Source of the DNA: Erythroxylum novogranatense
Taxonomy: Eukaryota > Streptophyta > Magnoliopsida > Malpighiales > Erythroxylaceae
Assembly (NCBI GenBank): GCA_029891385.1
Contig: CM057230.1
Span: forward strand, 48,153,414-48,217,413
Length of the DNA: 64,000 nt
Reading direction: 5' to 3'
Shown: positions 12,301-24,909 of the stretch, piece by piece
Layout: each line of letters opens with the position of its first letter
Position numbering within the stretch: position 1 is the first letter of the stretch
Notes under the pieces: model-generated
What the model was told of the DNA's origin: nothing
What the model saw: only the letters and a program-made list of their open reading frames with translations
Database searches by the model: none
Position numbers and translations under genes: made by a program

Positions 12301-13391
12301 CATTTACTTGAGTAATCAATCACAATTTGGAAGCAAACATAAACAATTTTCTTCCCTAAATATCCATTCATCTACCATTATTCAAACATCAAAAATCAAT
12401 CCAAAACTAATCCATAACCAATTCACAACATATTCAACCTCACACATACTTATACTTACACCCAAATAATCCAACCACTATATTTATGAAATTAATGTTC
12501 AATTAATCCCCATGAATGCTTCTAACTACCAAACGAAAGAATACAATGCACAATTCTCACCTAAACAAGTAGCAAGCTTTCAATTCTTCAATCTTCAAAT
12601 CACTTCAACTTTTCAACCTTTCTTCACACCCACGGTTACCACTCTTTAAGGCAAGGATTGTGATTTTTGTGCATAAAAGAAGAGTAAGCACATAGTATAT
12701 GAAGGTCTAGATAAGTGGAGGAAGATAGCACTTTAAAAGAAGAAGAAAACAAGCAAAGGAAGGAGGAGGAAAGAAAGCTACGGTGGAGAAGGTAGAAGAA
12801 AGCAAAAATAGACACTCAAACTAATGGAAGGAATGTCGTAGAAGCTTAGCACACTAGAGACAAATATTAAACCCTTAGACTAAGACATCCCTAGGCAAGT
12901 GACAAGTGTCACTTTCCACTTGTCCTGATTTTTATTCCAGTTCCAAATTCTACTCCAATTTCTCGCCAAATTCTAATGGCTTAATTCAATAAATCCTAAC
13001 ATCATGTCTCTAATTTTTCAGTGCTGTCGGTCAGTCATTTTTGGTACCGAAAATTCACTCAGTCAGCCACTTGGAAATTTTTCCGATCCGAACATTGATT
13101 CCCAAAAATTCCAGAAAAATTCCCAAAATCTCCTAAAAATGGAAAACACACCTAGATCACTCCAAATCAATTTTTCAAGCACAAATATCACATGATTCAC
13201 AAAAAGTTTCATTTAGACACATATGCCGGGAAATGTCATGAATGCATGTACAGTCATGTGCATGTGCAAACATTACCATTCATATTTACATAGAGGTTAT
13301 ATGATGCATGCGCATGCCGAGATATATTTAAACATTCCTAACCTGTCCCAACTGACCAAATTACCCTTCCCATTGGTGATGGGATGTTACA
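9365..13391 (-). mobile_element. 3' LTR of element 2 (family A)
   Basis: This LTR of about 4.0 kb is terminated by TGTAGCACCC (plus-strand left) and TGTTACA (right). It matches 21861-28097 once the nested solo LTR there is removed. The donor-like site is kept (minus strand, GTGAGTAA starting at 10398) and the pre-acceptor hairpin is kept (9766-9779). The acceptor-like CAG has become CGG near 9741. Reading frames inside it are short and unconvincing. Confidence 0.9.
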
Positions 13392-15020
13392 ATTCTCCCC
13401 TCCTAATAAAAATTTTGTCCTCAAAATTCTTACCTACTTGATCGAACAGGTGCGAATATTGTTTCCTCATATGCTCCTCGGTCTCCCAAGTTGCTTCCTC
13501 AATTGAGTGGTTCCTCCACAGGACTTTTACTAATGGAATAACCATGTTCCTCAACTGCTTAACCCGTGATCCCACAATCTGGACCGGCTCCTCAACATAA
13601 CTCAGATTGCTAGCCACCTCAATCTCCTGAGCCAGAATCACATGTGTCGGATCCGATCGATACCTCCGGAGCATACTCACATGGAAGACATTATGTAGCT
13701 GAGACATCTCACTCGGTAAATCCAGCTTATAGGCCAAAGGTCCTATACGCTCAATGATCTCATATGGACCAATGTACCTAGGGCTTAACTTGCCTTCCTA
13801 CCGAATCTCAGCACTCCTCTCCACGGTGAAACTCGTAAGAAAACTCTGTCTCCCACATTATATTCCATATCTCTCCGATGCTGATTCACATAACTCTTTT
13901 GTCTATCCTGAACCGCTTTTATGCGACTCCGAATCAGTTTCACCTTGTCCACTGTATCCTGAATCAACTCTGGACCCTCAATCATCCTCTCACCCTCTTC
14001 ATCCCAATATAGAGGCGATCGACACTGTCTCCCATATAAAGCCTCATATGGTGCCATTCCGATGCTACTATGATAATGATTATTATATGCAAACTCAATC
14101 AGGGACAAATACTGGTCTCATGCTCCTCTAAACTCCAATACATACGCCCGAAGCATATCCTTAACAGTCTTAATCGTCCTCTCACTCTACCTATCTGTCT
14201 GAGGATAAAATGTTGTACTAAAGTTCAACCTGGTACCCATAGCAGACTGCAAACTCTTCCAAAATCTCGAAGTAAATCTGGGATCTCAGTCTGACAATAT
14301 AGACACTGGAACCCCATGCAGTCTCACTATTTCAGTCACATACTTCTGGGCCAACTGATCAAGATAATTGTTCTCCCTCACTGGCAAGAAATGGGCCGAT
14401 TTAGTTAACCGGTCCACTACGACTCAGATAGCATATTGCTGCCTCGGCGTCCTAGGTAACCCCATAATGAAATCCATAGTAATCCGTTCCCATTTCTACT
14501 CAAGAATAGGCAACGAATGAAGCTTCCCCACTGGAGCCTAGTGCTCAACCTTAACCTACTGCCACGTCATACACCTGGAGACATATTCTGCCACCTGCTT
14601 CTTCATGCCAGGCCACCAGAAATGTGGCTTAAGAGTGTTATACATCTTGGTAGTACCAGGATGCATAGCATAGGCGACCATATGCCCTTCTTCCAGAATC
14701 TCACGTCTCAACTCATCCACATCAGGCACACATAACCTCTGCCCCATCCATAATGTCCCATCCCTCACTTCGAATTCAGAACCCGAATCAGACTTCACTT
14801 TCTCAATCACTTTCACCAAAACAGGATCCTTGTCCTGAACTCTCCTGATCCTGTCATGTAGCATCGGTTTGAGCTTCAGAGTGGCTACTAAAGCTCCATT
14901 CTGCTCTAGATTCATCTGCACATTCAAACCTCTCAACTGAATCAAATTAGGCAATCTCAATACCTGAATCTAAGCTGCACTGATGTGAGACATCCTCCTT
15001 AACGCATCTGCCACTACATT
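13387..15020 (-). pseudogene. pol of element 2, distal part: end of RNase H, integrase, chromodomain-like tail
   Basis: Read on the minus strand from 15020 downwards, the sequence continues RNase H from the far side of the solo LTR (NVVADALRRMSH). Next come the integrase zinc-finger region (14556-14960, HPGTTKMYNTLKPHFWWPGM), the core (TKSAHFLPVRENN at about 14370-14410, FAYNNHYHSSIGMAPYEALY at about 14040-14100) and the C-terminal tail at 13387-13737 ending VKVLWRNHSIEEATWE. Several in-frame stops replace Trp, Gln or Arg codons, as expected from decay of methylated cytosines. An active integrase would insert the cDNA; this copy cannot make one. Confidence 0.88.
13392..13405 (-). other. Polypurine tract of element 2
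   Basis: Read on the minus strand it is TAGGAGGGGAGAAT, next to the 3' LTR start TGTAACATCCC. The pol frame runs through it, and its stop TAA falls in the first bases of the LTR (TG-TAA-C). Confidence 0.75.
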
Positions 15021-15535
15021 AGCCTTGTTGGCCCCTGAAATTTTTTTTAAAACTAAGCATGTCTAAATTATTTTGAGGTATTGTCTAGATTATTTTGAGG
15101 TTTTATCTTTTAAGAAATGGAAATTAAATAATGGATTATGTTTAAATAAGAATAGAGTATGTTATTAGATATTAAATGAATAAGTTGAAGAAAGGGCTTT
15201 TTGGGTAGATCAAATTGTGTTTAAAGACTAAGACTTATAAAGGAGGGGTAATGTTGTCTTTTTACCTTCATTAAAAGAGATAGGAGGAAATAAAAAGCCT
15301 TGTTTCCTTTAGTGAGGAGGAGAATTACAAAAATTGCAAGGAAAGGAGCATAAGGTGTAATTGTTTGGTGATGAGAAGAGACAAAACAATTGCATGTATA
15401 ATGAAGGCTTAAATGAAACTACGTCATTTTAAAGAAGGGTGAGCTTAGGTGTTTAAGTTAAAAGACATGTGTTAAGGCTTAGGAGGAATCACGAAAATTC
15501 TAGAAGGAAGAAAGGAGAGAGGGAGTCATCGTGGG

Positions 15536-15602
15536 AAAGAAGAAGAAGAAGAAGAAGAAGAAGAAGAAGAAGAAGAAGAAGAAGAAGAAGAAGAAGAAGA
15601 GA
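15536..15602 (+). repeat. GAA/AGA microsatellite in the family-C LTR
   Basis: About 22 uninterrupted AAG/GAA triplets lie in the purine-rich part of the LTR. Confidence 0.95.
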
Positions 15603-17900
15603 GAAGAAAGGTTAGGCTTTTGTTCATTTTGTTTTAGAAAGGAGAAGGAAGAAGTAGAAGGAAGGATCAAGCTTCCATGAGAAGCAAAAAGGAGATTTTC
15701 GTGGGTCTCTCCTTAAGGTAAGAGAAATATGATTTCTTTTAGAATTATTGATGGGTTTTAGTGAAAATAGCTTAAGTTAGGTATGGGTAAAGTTAGATGG
15801 GTTTAATTTCATGTTTTCATCTCCTTAAAATGGCCAATTTTAAGATCACATGCTCCCTATGGGATTTTATGTTTGATGAAGGTTAAGAAGAGGATTTGAA
15901 GTGAAAGGAATGGCCATTGTTCAAGCTCCTAGCTAAAGGAATTGAGGTGGGTGATAATTTAATAGTTGAGTTAATAAGCTACTTAAGTTCTTTTAAATAA
16001 ATGTCATATAATGCTTTCCTATAGTTTCCAATTTATAAATGAACTGCTTTTATGATAGTTGAAACATATATAAAAAGCTTTGAATGTAAAGACTTTGTGA
16101 AAATATGTGTTAAATGTTTTATAAGAGAAAAAGATCCGCATGGATAATTTCAACGATTATACGAAAGTGATGTTGCCATTTGAGGCTAATGATCATGAAT
16201 TGTGTAAATTATGTGATATACATGTTTGTTTAGGTTTGTGGTGGTCCCTCATGTGTGATAGGTGCACCTGTCAAAATTATAGCCTTCTCCCGGCTGCCCG
16301 CTGGTGGCAATAGAGCTCCTTACGGACTCCTTCATATGTTCACAGCTACATATGACCGCTCTGCAGAAATGTGTAGTACGTCCTGTTTGGATCCACCCAA
16401 ACCATCCTATATGTGATTATGTGATATGCTTGTCTATGTTGTTTTTTGTAAGTTATGTTGTTTGATAAATGTTTTTGATAAATTGACTTATTGTTTTCTC
16501 TATGCTTATGTGATCTTGATGTGTAATTGTTGGGAGGAAATGAGTTTTTCAGAAAGGTTTTGAGAAATTCATAAAGTTTTGATCAATGTGATATTGGTTT
16601 TGAAAACAAGAGGTTTTGATAAAGTGAAAGTGTTTGATCAATGTAAATTGGCCTTGATAAGTTTGAAAGATTTTTATCAATCTAAAAGTTTCTTTGAGAA
16701 CGAAAAATGAAGAACGTTTTTGCTTATTTCTTAATTATTAAGCTGTTACCCACTGAGCCATCGAGCTCACACCCCTTTTCCCCTCCACAGGTGATGAGCG
16801 GGAATACGAGTTTCAGTATTTGGGATTGAGGCATCACTTCAACGTTTCTAGTTTAGAAGTCATAGAAGTGAAGTATTAGGTTGCATTTTGGAGATTTGAT
16901 TCAATATGTACTTCGACTTTTGACATTGGGATTGTAATCGGGCTAAATGCCCTATAAAGCTTTGTAATAACTTTGAATTTTATGTAAATGCAAGATTGTT
17001 GAGTTTTAATTGTATTTGATGTAATTTACACATGTTTTATACATATGCATCATTGTATGGCTATAGTTGACAAAAAGAAGGATTGAGTTTGCATGTTTTA
17101 CATTTGAAATGGAGTAGATGACTAGGAGTGCAGTTGTTGCTTTGAATTGCGATTGGAGACACTTTGTAATTGAATTATGTTGTATGAGGTTGGATATTGA
17201 GTTCTATGCAGGTACTTGAGTTAGGTTGAATTGAATTAAAGTTTGGCTAGTTCAATATACAAAGGAAATGCTGTCAAATTTTTACAAAATTTGACAGAAC
17301 TTCACTTAGGTTTTAGACCATCTTAGTGTTGGAATTGTATTGAGGTGTCTTCTTGAAGATTATAGTGTTTGTTGATAGCTTTCCAACGATATAGAATTTG
17401 TCACTTTCGGACTTAGGATGAAGAAGTTGTGGTGTTGGAAACACATTCAGTTACTGTTCATGCTGATATTTTTACTGTTCCATTGGTCATTATAGGAGCA
17501 GTACATTTGAGTGAGCTTTTACCTCCTTTAATGACGAAATTAACTTTTGCATCCTTCATGGATGTTGTAGAGCATCTTGTTATCTTTCCATTGAGGTATA
17601 ATATGTAATGTTTAGAATTTGGAGGAAGAAGTTATGAGAATTGGAAGATAACAACTAAAGTCATTCTTGTTGTTCTTATAGCCTGTGAGTTATGATAACT
17701 TGATGACAAATGATTGAAATCCATGCTTTGATGAATCAATTAAGCTAGAGATTGTGAATTTGGTGAGTTAAACTTGAAGATTGAGGTGTTATGAAGTGTT
17801 TAGGCTATGGAATGAATAAATTTGAGAAGTGTATAAATGGTTATGAAGATAGATTGAAGGTGAGAAGTTGATAAAGGCTTTGAAGTTTTGGGATTTTCCA

Positions 17901-18138
17901 TGTCCGTTAAACGGACATGGATGTCCGTTAAACAGACAGCCTCAGGTACAAAAACACCCCTTAAACGGACATGGATGTCCGTTAAACAGACAGCCTCAGG
18001 TACAAAAACACCCCTTAGCCTGCCTATGTCCGTTAGACGGACTTGCATGTCCGTTTAACGGACATTCTCGAAGCATTTGGGACACTTTCACCCGAATGTG
18101 TCCATTAAACGGACATGGATGTCTCCGTTTAACGGACA
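17901..18138 (+). repeat. Array of TGTCCGTTAAACGGACA palindromes
   Basis: About eight copies or near-copies of a 17-bp palindrome occur in 240 bp (at about 17901, 17922, 17960 (half), 17976, 18027, 18048, 18099 and 18119). Differences are mostly single transitions. A block of about 54 bp, containing ACGGACATGGATGTCC and CAGCCTCAGGTACAAA, is tandemly duplicated (about 17911-17963 and 17965-18015). The rest of the LTR is AT-rich and lacks such motifs. Confidence 0.9.
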
Positions 18139-18817
18139 GCTACGGGAAAGATGGTGTTTTTGGACATTGTTAGAGGCCGAATCTCGTTTTATGGTCTTCA
18201 TGAGAGTTGTAGATCTAGATGTATTATTTAAAATGGTCAAAGAATGAACTCAATCTGACATCTATATTAAACGTTATGGAAATCGCGCCAAAAGTGTTTC
18301 AATTTGATTTCGGGTGTGAACATAGTCTATTCTTTTGGGTATAACTCCCTCATCCGACCTCCAATTGAGGTGAGACTTGAACCATTAGTTTTCTAAGACA
18401 TTTAGATTTCTCTCTAAAAACATTTTTATCATTTGGAATTAAATTGAAGAATTTTTCATTAAAACAAGTGAGAGGTCGGTTTGGAGATCATATTTGGAGT
18501 ATGAGCTCTTTTAGGCGTTTTGAGCATAACTTGAGTTATACAACTCCGTTTGAGGTGATTCTTATTTTAAATCGATCACGAGACATAAGGCTACATTTTT
18601 TATGAATAAGTCAACCTATGATTTTGGTGTTTACATAGTGTGCGCTCGCCACGAATGTGGAGTTACAGCTAAGGACCCTGCAAGGTTATAAACTCAAGGC
18701 TTCAGGACTCCGGAAATTGGACTCTGGAAACGGGTCCAATAGATGTGGAATTAAAGCAAGAGTTAGAGTGTTAGGTTATAAGCAGTTGGGGTCTGGTCTT
18801 CGGGTCGGGTTCCAACA

Positions 18818-20702
18818 AGCCTTCCCTGGGTGGTACTCAATCGTACAATCATAATCCTTTAGCAGCTCTATCCATCTCCTCTGCCTCAAATTCAACTCTC
18901 TCTGACTCAGCAGATACCTCAAACTCTTATGATCAGTGAAAATCTGAAAGGTCTCCCCATATAAGTAGTGTCTCCAAATTTTCAGGGCAAAAACTACTGC
19001 AGGTAACTCCAAATCATGCATAGGATAGTTTACCTCGTGAGACCTCAACTGTCTCGAGGCATAGGCAATCAATCTACCATGCTGCATCAAAACACGCCCC
19101 AATCCCTGATGCGATGCATCACTATACACCTCATAACCTCTAGTCCCAGATGGAATAGCCAACACCGGTGCAGTGGTCAACCGATGTTTTAGCTCCTCAA
19201 AGCATTTTTGGCACTCCTCAGTCCACGTGAATGCTACATTCTTCCTTAGAAATTTTTTCAGAGGGTCTGAGATCAATGAAAAGCCCTCGACAAACCTCCG
19301 GTAATAACCAGCCAATCCTAGGAAACTCTGAATCTCTGACACATTCCTGGAGCTTCCCACTTCATCACTGCTTCTATCTTATTAGGATCGACCTGAATAC
19401 CCTCTCCAGTCACTATGTGGCCCAGAAACACTACCTCATCTAGACAAAATTCACACTTACTGAATTTGACATATGGTTGTTTCTCCCTCATAAGCTACAA
19501 AACAGTCCTAAAATGCTCAGCATGCTCCTGTCTACTCCTCGAATACACCAATATGTCATCAATGAACACAATGACAAACTGATCTAGGTAGGGCTGAAAG
19601 AACTTATTCATCAAGGCCATAAAAGCTACCGGAGCATTAGTCAACCTGAACAGCATCACCAGAAACTCAAAATGCCCATACCTGCTCCTGAAGGCACTCT
19701 TAGGCACATCAGCCTCTGCTATCTTCAGCTGATAATACCCTGACCTCATATCCAACTTAGTGAACACCTGAGCTCCCTGCAACTGATCAAACAAGTAATC
19801 AATCCTAGGCAGTGGATACTTATTCTTCACTGTCACCGATTCAGCTGCCTGTAATCGATGCACAATCTCAGAGTCCCATCCTTCTTCTTCACAAATAATA
19901 CCGGAGCTCCCCAAGGTGAGACACTGGGCCTGATAAAACCCTTCTCCAATAACTCCTGTAACTGAGCCTTCAACTCCCTCAGTTCCACAGGTGCCATCCT
20001 ATATGGAGGGATAGATATAGGAGCAGTACCTAGAACGAGGTCAATAGTGAACTATGTTTCCCGATCCGGCAGTAAACCCGGTAACTCATCAGGAAACACA
20101 TCTGGAAATTTCCTAATTACGGAAATATCATGCAGCCTCTGCTCGACTCTCGTGTCAATAATATGGGCCAGATATGCCTCACATCCTCCCTACATCAATC
20201 TCAGGGCACTCAGGAAAGAGATCATCCGGGCTGGCACTGTCTGACTAACTCCTCTGAACACTGCTCTAGGCTGACCAGGAGACTCTAAGACAACCTCCTT
20301 GGTATAGCATTCCATGATGGCCCTATGGGCAGTAAGTCAGTCCATACCCAGAATCACATCGATCTCTCTCAATGGTAACACTATAAGGTCTGCTCTCAAC
20401 ACTGCTTGATCAATCTGGATCGAGCATCCCTTGCAGACCTCTACGAGAGTAGTAGTACTACCTAGAGGTGTACTCATCTCTAGCCCATACCGTAACATCT
20501 CCCTATCATCATGTAATCTACATGTCAAATGCAGTGCAATAAATGAATGTGTAGATCCTGGATCTAGCAGTGCAAATGCTTCAATATCATAAATAAGAAG
20601 CACACCCGCTACTACATCTGGAGAATCCTGGGCCTCCTGCCTAGTTATGTCATAAACCCTGGCCTGGGACTGGGGTCGGCTACCCCATCCCTCAGTCCTC
20701 AC
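18818..20702 (-). pseudogene. pol of element 2, proximal part: protease, RT, most of RNase H
   Basis: Read downwards from 20702, the protease contains ALLDPGSTHSFIALHL (about 20540-20590) and ends at a TGA replacing the expected Trp after VILGMD (20337). RT follows at about 20000-19495, including [31 protein letters not shown] and [14 protein letters not shown] local frameshift lies near the [10 protein letters not shown] block (about 19860-19914) and a stop after FRTVL at 19495. RNase H runs 19360-18823: [39 protein letters not shown], ending at HPGKA where the solo LTR interrupts. Domain order and motifs are Ty3/gypsy. Confidence 0.9.
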
Positions 20703-20771
20703 AAAGGATCTCTTAGCTCTGTCTCGGCCTCTACCTCGGCCCCTCTGTCCAGATCCACCACCTCGACTTTG

Positions 20772-21764
20772 CTACACGGTGGTATTACTGCCTGATCTCC
20801 CACTAACAGCAGACTGAGCTCCCACAGTAGCAGGGCAATCCCTGATCTGATGATCCATGGAGCCGCATTTAAGGCAGGCTCCAGTCAATCGCCAACACTC
20901 ACCACTGTGTCTCTTGTCGAAATGCTCACAAACTGAAAGAATCTGCCTTGGACTTCTACCACTGCCACTGCCAGTCTGAACAAACCTCCCTCTCTGCCCA
21001 TATCCGGACTGTCTAGATCCTCCCAGTGACCTGAAAGTCCTGCTCTGGCGCTTGCTAAAACCTTTGCCAGAACTGCCCTGACTGTCACTCGGTCTCTTTC
21101 CCCTAGACCCCTGACCAGTCTCAGCCTGTCTCTGTCTCATCAGCTGCTCAACTCACACTGCAGCAGCTCTCAACTCAATAAAGGTGCCCATATCAGATCG
21201 GGCCAACCTAGTGCGAATCTCCAGATTGAGGCCAATCTCAAACCTCCGGCACCTATCAGCCTCAATAGATATCAAAACAGTAGCATAACCCATGAGCTCG
21301 TTAAACCTCACCTCGTACTCTGCCACTGTCATCCTACCCTGCTTCAATTCTAAGAACTCCTGCATCTTCATCTCAAGATACACCTTGGGCATGTAATTGT
21401 CTTTAAATGCCCTCAGAAAATCCTCCAGTCGATGGCAAGGCACAGTGGTACTTGCCGACGATCTTCCACCACTGATAAGCTGGGCCCTGCAGAAGAGAGA
21501 CTGCATAATCAAAACGCTCATCTGGTCGAAGACCTTCTCAGTCCTCTCCAGCCATCCCTCAGCCTCAACAGGGTCTGTGCTGCCATAGAAATTCATAACC
21601 CCCTGCTTACGCAGTCTGTCATACCTCCTCTCCCGTCTCATGGGAACCCTAGGAGGCAGCTCCTCTGAACAAGGCACCGAGGACTCCCTACTAGCTCCGA
21701 CTGATCCCTGGTCAGCTGGTTGATCAATATGATCACCAAGAACGGATGACCTATAAAAAAACAA
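20772..21764 (-). pseudogene. gag of element 2 with intact zinc knuckle
   Basis: On the minus strand a Gag core (21764-21153) contains RRYDRLRKQGVMNFYGSTD, WLERTEKVFDQM and FLELKQGRMTVAEYEVRFNE. It is followed in the same frame, after one TGA at 21153, by a basic linker and the zinc knuckle CLKCGSMDHQIRDC (C-x2-C-x4-H-x4-C, about 20838-20880). A TAG at 20772 replaces a Gln codon; the frame then continues into protease. Gag and pro-pol thus look like one frame broken only by single-base stops here. The true ATG is uncertain because the frame is open up to near the PBS. Confidence 0.88.
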
Positions 21765-21842
21765 TAATCCCGATTAGTTTCTGTATTTCTCACAATAATT
21801 CAAGCCTAAATATTTGACTAGTCCCAATAGATGCCAAATCAT

Positions 21843-21854
21843 GCTCTGATACCA
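21843..21854 (-). other. Primer-binding site of element 2
   Basis: On the minus strand this reads TGGTATCAGAGC, exactly the common plant tRNA-Met PBS. It lies six bases from the end of the 5' LTR at 21861. Confidence 0.88.
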
Positions 21855-24800
21855 CCTAAATGTAGACTCCCTTACCATAGGACATATACCAGGACGCCCG
21901 TAGGTCATTCCGATACACACCCTACGATAAGGGTGCGCTACGAACAATCACTAACACTTCACATGGCATCAAATCATAAAGCATCATTATTAAAAATCAC
22001 TAATTTTTTTAAACCCTAAACTTTCTCATTTCATATCATTAAAAGCATTAATTTACATATCTGTCAGTTTTCATTGTCTGTACATTACTCCAAAAGAAAA
22101 TCAAATACAAAACCTAACTAGGTCATCCCTCAAAAAGTGTCAGCTGATCGACCTGTGAGCCATGACTTCTCTTGCCAACTCGATCTACACAGCAGGAAAA
22201 GTCTCTCTGGAGCTATGAGTCTACTCTCTCGGTCCTGAAAAATAATTTGCAATTTTGGGTGAGTTTGCGAACTCAGTGAGGAACCATCATCGATGGTTCA
22301 CCCAATTCATGCATACACAAACAGATCACATTTATACCATAATAATCCATTCAGAAGTGTCACATGATTATTCACATGGGCACAAAGCAATTTACTTTTC
22401 ACTCAATCAAAAACATTCAATCAAATGCATATGTAATGCGTATGTAATGCATAAGTGACCCTTTTTCCAATTTATTACGTTGTTATGACCGAGTGCCTAA
22501 ACTGTCCCATTAAGGGCACATTAATCGGTGAGCCTGAGGCTCTAAGTCACTGTAGGCTCGAGGCCCAATTATGTTGAGCTTGAAGCTCTCGGTGGCTGCT
22601 CCAGTCACAACTGCCAAATTAATGATCATACATTTATGCATAGGATGCATATGACAATAAAAAGCAAAGCCCACATCAAAGTCGATCCCAAATTAATGCA
22701 GTCAACAGATAGTTCACACTCAATCACATTAAAATTACAATCACAAATAGAGCACTCCTATGTCATAATATCCTACATACATCGGACACCTTCGGTCCAG
22801 AATATAGGCATAAACAAACGCAACAGTCCCACCATTATTCTCCACAGTGTTATAAGTGCAAAATATAAACAAATAATAATTTAGGAACCCTCTAGGTTAC
22901 TCACTAAATAGCTTCCAAGCTAATGCCGGAAAGTCTCGGCAACGTCCGTGGGATGATGTTCCAACTGTTCCTCTATAACATTCAAAATATTCACATGTTA
23001 CCAAATGCGCAATTAGAAATATTAAATAATGCACATGTAGCAATTTAGATGTGTACAATGCATGTTCGTGACATTCCCGGTACCATTCTATAATTCACAT
23101 CACAAAATATTTCCCTATGTCTTAGGAACTTATAGACACCAGAATTACTCAATTTAGACCTCTATAGGTCCGGATATTGCTAAAATTTAATCAATTCTCT
23201 CACTTAGATTCAATCCCTAAATCTCAATTAAATCTCACAAAGTCCACAATTCTACATGGAGAGGTAGAAAATTGTCTTATGAATCTGACTCCTCGAGAAT
23301 CAGGTCAATCGGAGGTTAGATGACGAAGATATAAGCAAAAGAAGCTTTAGGACAAAACAAAAGATAAGAGAGTTTGCACTTATTTCCCTCTCTTCTACCA
23401 TTTGAATTTCTAACATGCATAACTCTTTCCACACTTATCCAAAAATTACAAACAAGATCTCATTGGAAAGATAACAAGAAACCCTACAAGTTCCATGAAG
23501 GTCTCACAAACCAATCTCATCTCTAAAGGTGCCAAAAACTACTTCAAAATTACTGCCCATGAATGACCATATGAACAGTAACTGTGTTCTTCCAATCCTC
23601 ATAACTTCTTATTCATAACTCCAAATAAGGTACATTGTACACCATTAGAAAGCTCTACACATTTTCTACAATCTTCAAGAAGACCCCCTAATCCAATTCA
23701 ATCTATAAGAGGGTCAAAAACACAAACAAAGTTTCTCCCCAATGAAATAGTAAAACTACCATATGAACAGTAACTGCACTCTACTAAAAATCCTATCTTT
23801 CCATTCCTTATGTCAAAAATTCCAAGCTATAAGTAAAAAAAAAAGATCAAAACATGGTCTACAAGTTTCATGAATAACTTGGAAGCAAATTCAATCTCTA
23901 AACAAATCAATTTCTCAATCCAAGTTTCTGCCCAGATCTATCATCCTCAACAGCAACACATTCTTCCAAAATTCATAACTTTCCAACCCATTGTCAAAAA
24001 ATTACATACCATATAGCAATAAAAATCTCAGACAATATACTACCGTTCTCAAGAGGACTTCAAAGTAAATTCCCATTCAAACTAGGTCAAATCCTCTCAC
24101 TAAGGTGGCTGTCCTGTTAGGGTTTAAGAAATCAGCATTTAACCTAAACCATAACAAAAATTTACAAATTTATATCTAACAATCCTTACATCCAAAATTT
24201 GCACAAAATACCTCATTAGAAAGCTAAAACAATCCTCTACAACTTTCCAGAAAGTCACTTGAGCCAATTTCACTCTTAACAGCCCCAAATAATTATCTGA
24301 ACACAAAAAGCACAAAACCTATGCCCTTAGAGAATTTGCACACCAAAACACAATTTGGGCTGAAATACCACCTGAACATTATCAGACCATAACTTTCAAT
24401 CTACACATCAAAAAAATTCGTACTTAGTGGCGTTAGAAAGCTAACACAAAAATCTTCAACTTTCATGAAGACCAAAGTAGCAAATTCAATCCAAATCAAC
24501 CTTAAAAAAATTATCAAAGTTTCAGGTCACAAGGTTCAGATACTGTTCATACAGCACCTAACAACTCACTTTGCTTGCCAAAATTAAAATCCTTAAGGTC
24601 ATTATTGGACAAAACTTCCTACATATGAAATCTAGCCATACTTCTTAAGTTTAATTTAAACTAAACCTTAACTCAAAAGCATAACCACATCAAAAGTTAT
24701 AAGCAAAAATTTGAAACCTACACAAAATCACATTTTCCAGATTTCCTCCCTACCTCAACTCCTTTCATTCCATTACTATACCTACATCAATAAGCATCCA

Positions 24801-24909
24801 TTTGAACCTCTAATTCAGCCATAAGTTCATCACACATTTACTTGAGTAATCAATCACAATTTGGCAGCACACATACACAATTTTCTTCCCTAAATGTCCA
24901 TTCATCTAC

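Larger units (their letters stand above)
15026..18817 (+). mobile_element. Solo LTR, family C (3.8 kb), inside element 2 pol
   Basis: It starts TGTTGGCCCC, ends TTCCAACA and is flanked by the 5-bp duplication AGCCT (15021-15025 and 18818-18822). Removing the insert and one duplication restores the RNase H sequence [11 protein letters not shown] across the join. No gag, pol, PBS or second LTR is present, so this is a solo LTR left by LTR-LTR recombination. Inside are a GAA microsatellite, a donor-like GAG/GTGGGTGATA at 15947, a hairpin at 16754-16769, an acceptor-like CCCCTCCACAG/G at 16790, and an array of TGTCCGTTAAACGGACA palindromes at 17901-18138. It shares TTCTCCCGGCTGCCCGCT with family B, so B and C are related. 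Confidence 0.93.

Noticed and set aside
17868..18173. 101-codon frame with repeated NGHGCPLNRQPQ
   Set aside because: It is a translation of the TGTCCGTTAAACGGACA array in a solo LTR; the repeat is DNA-level.
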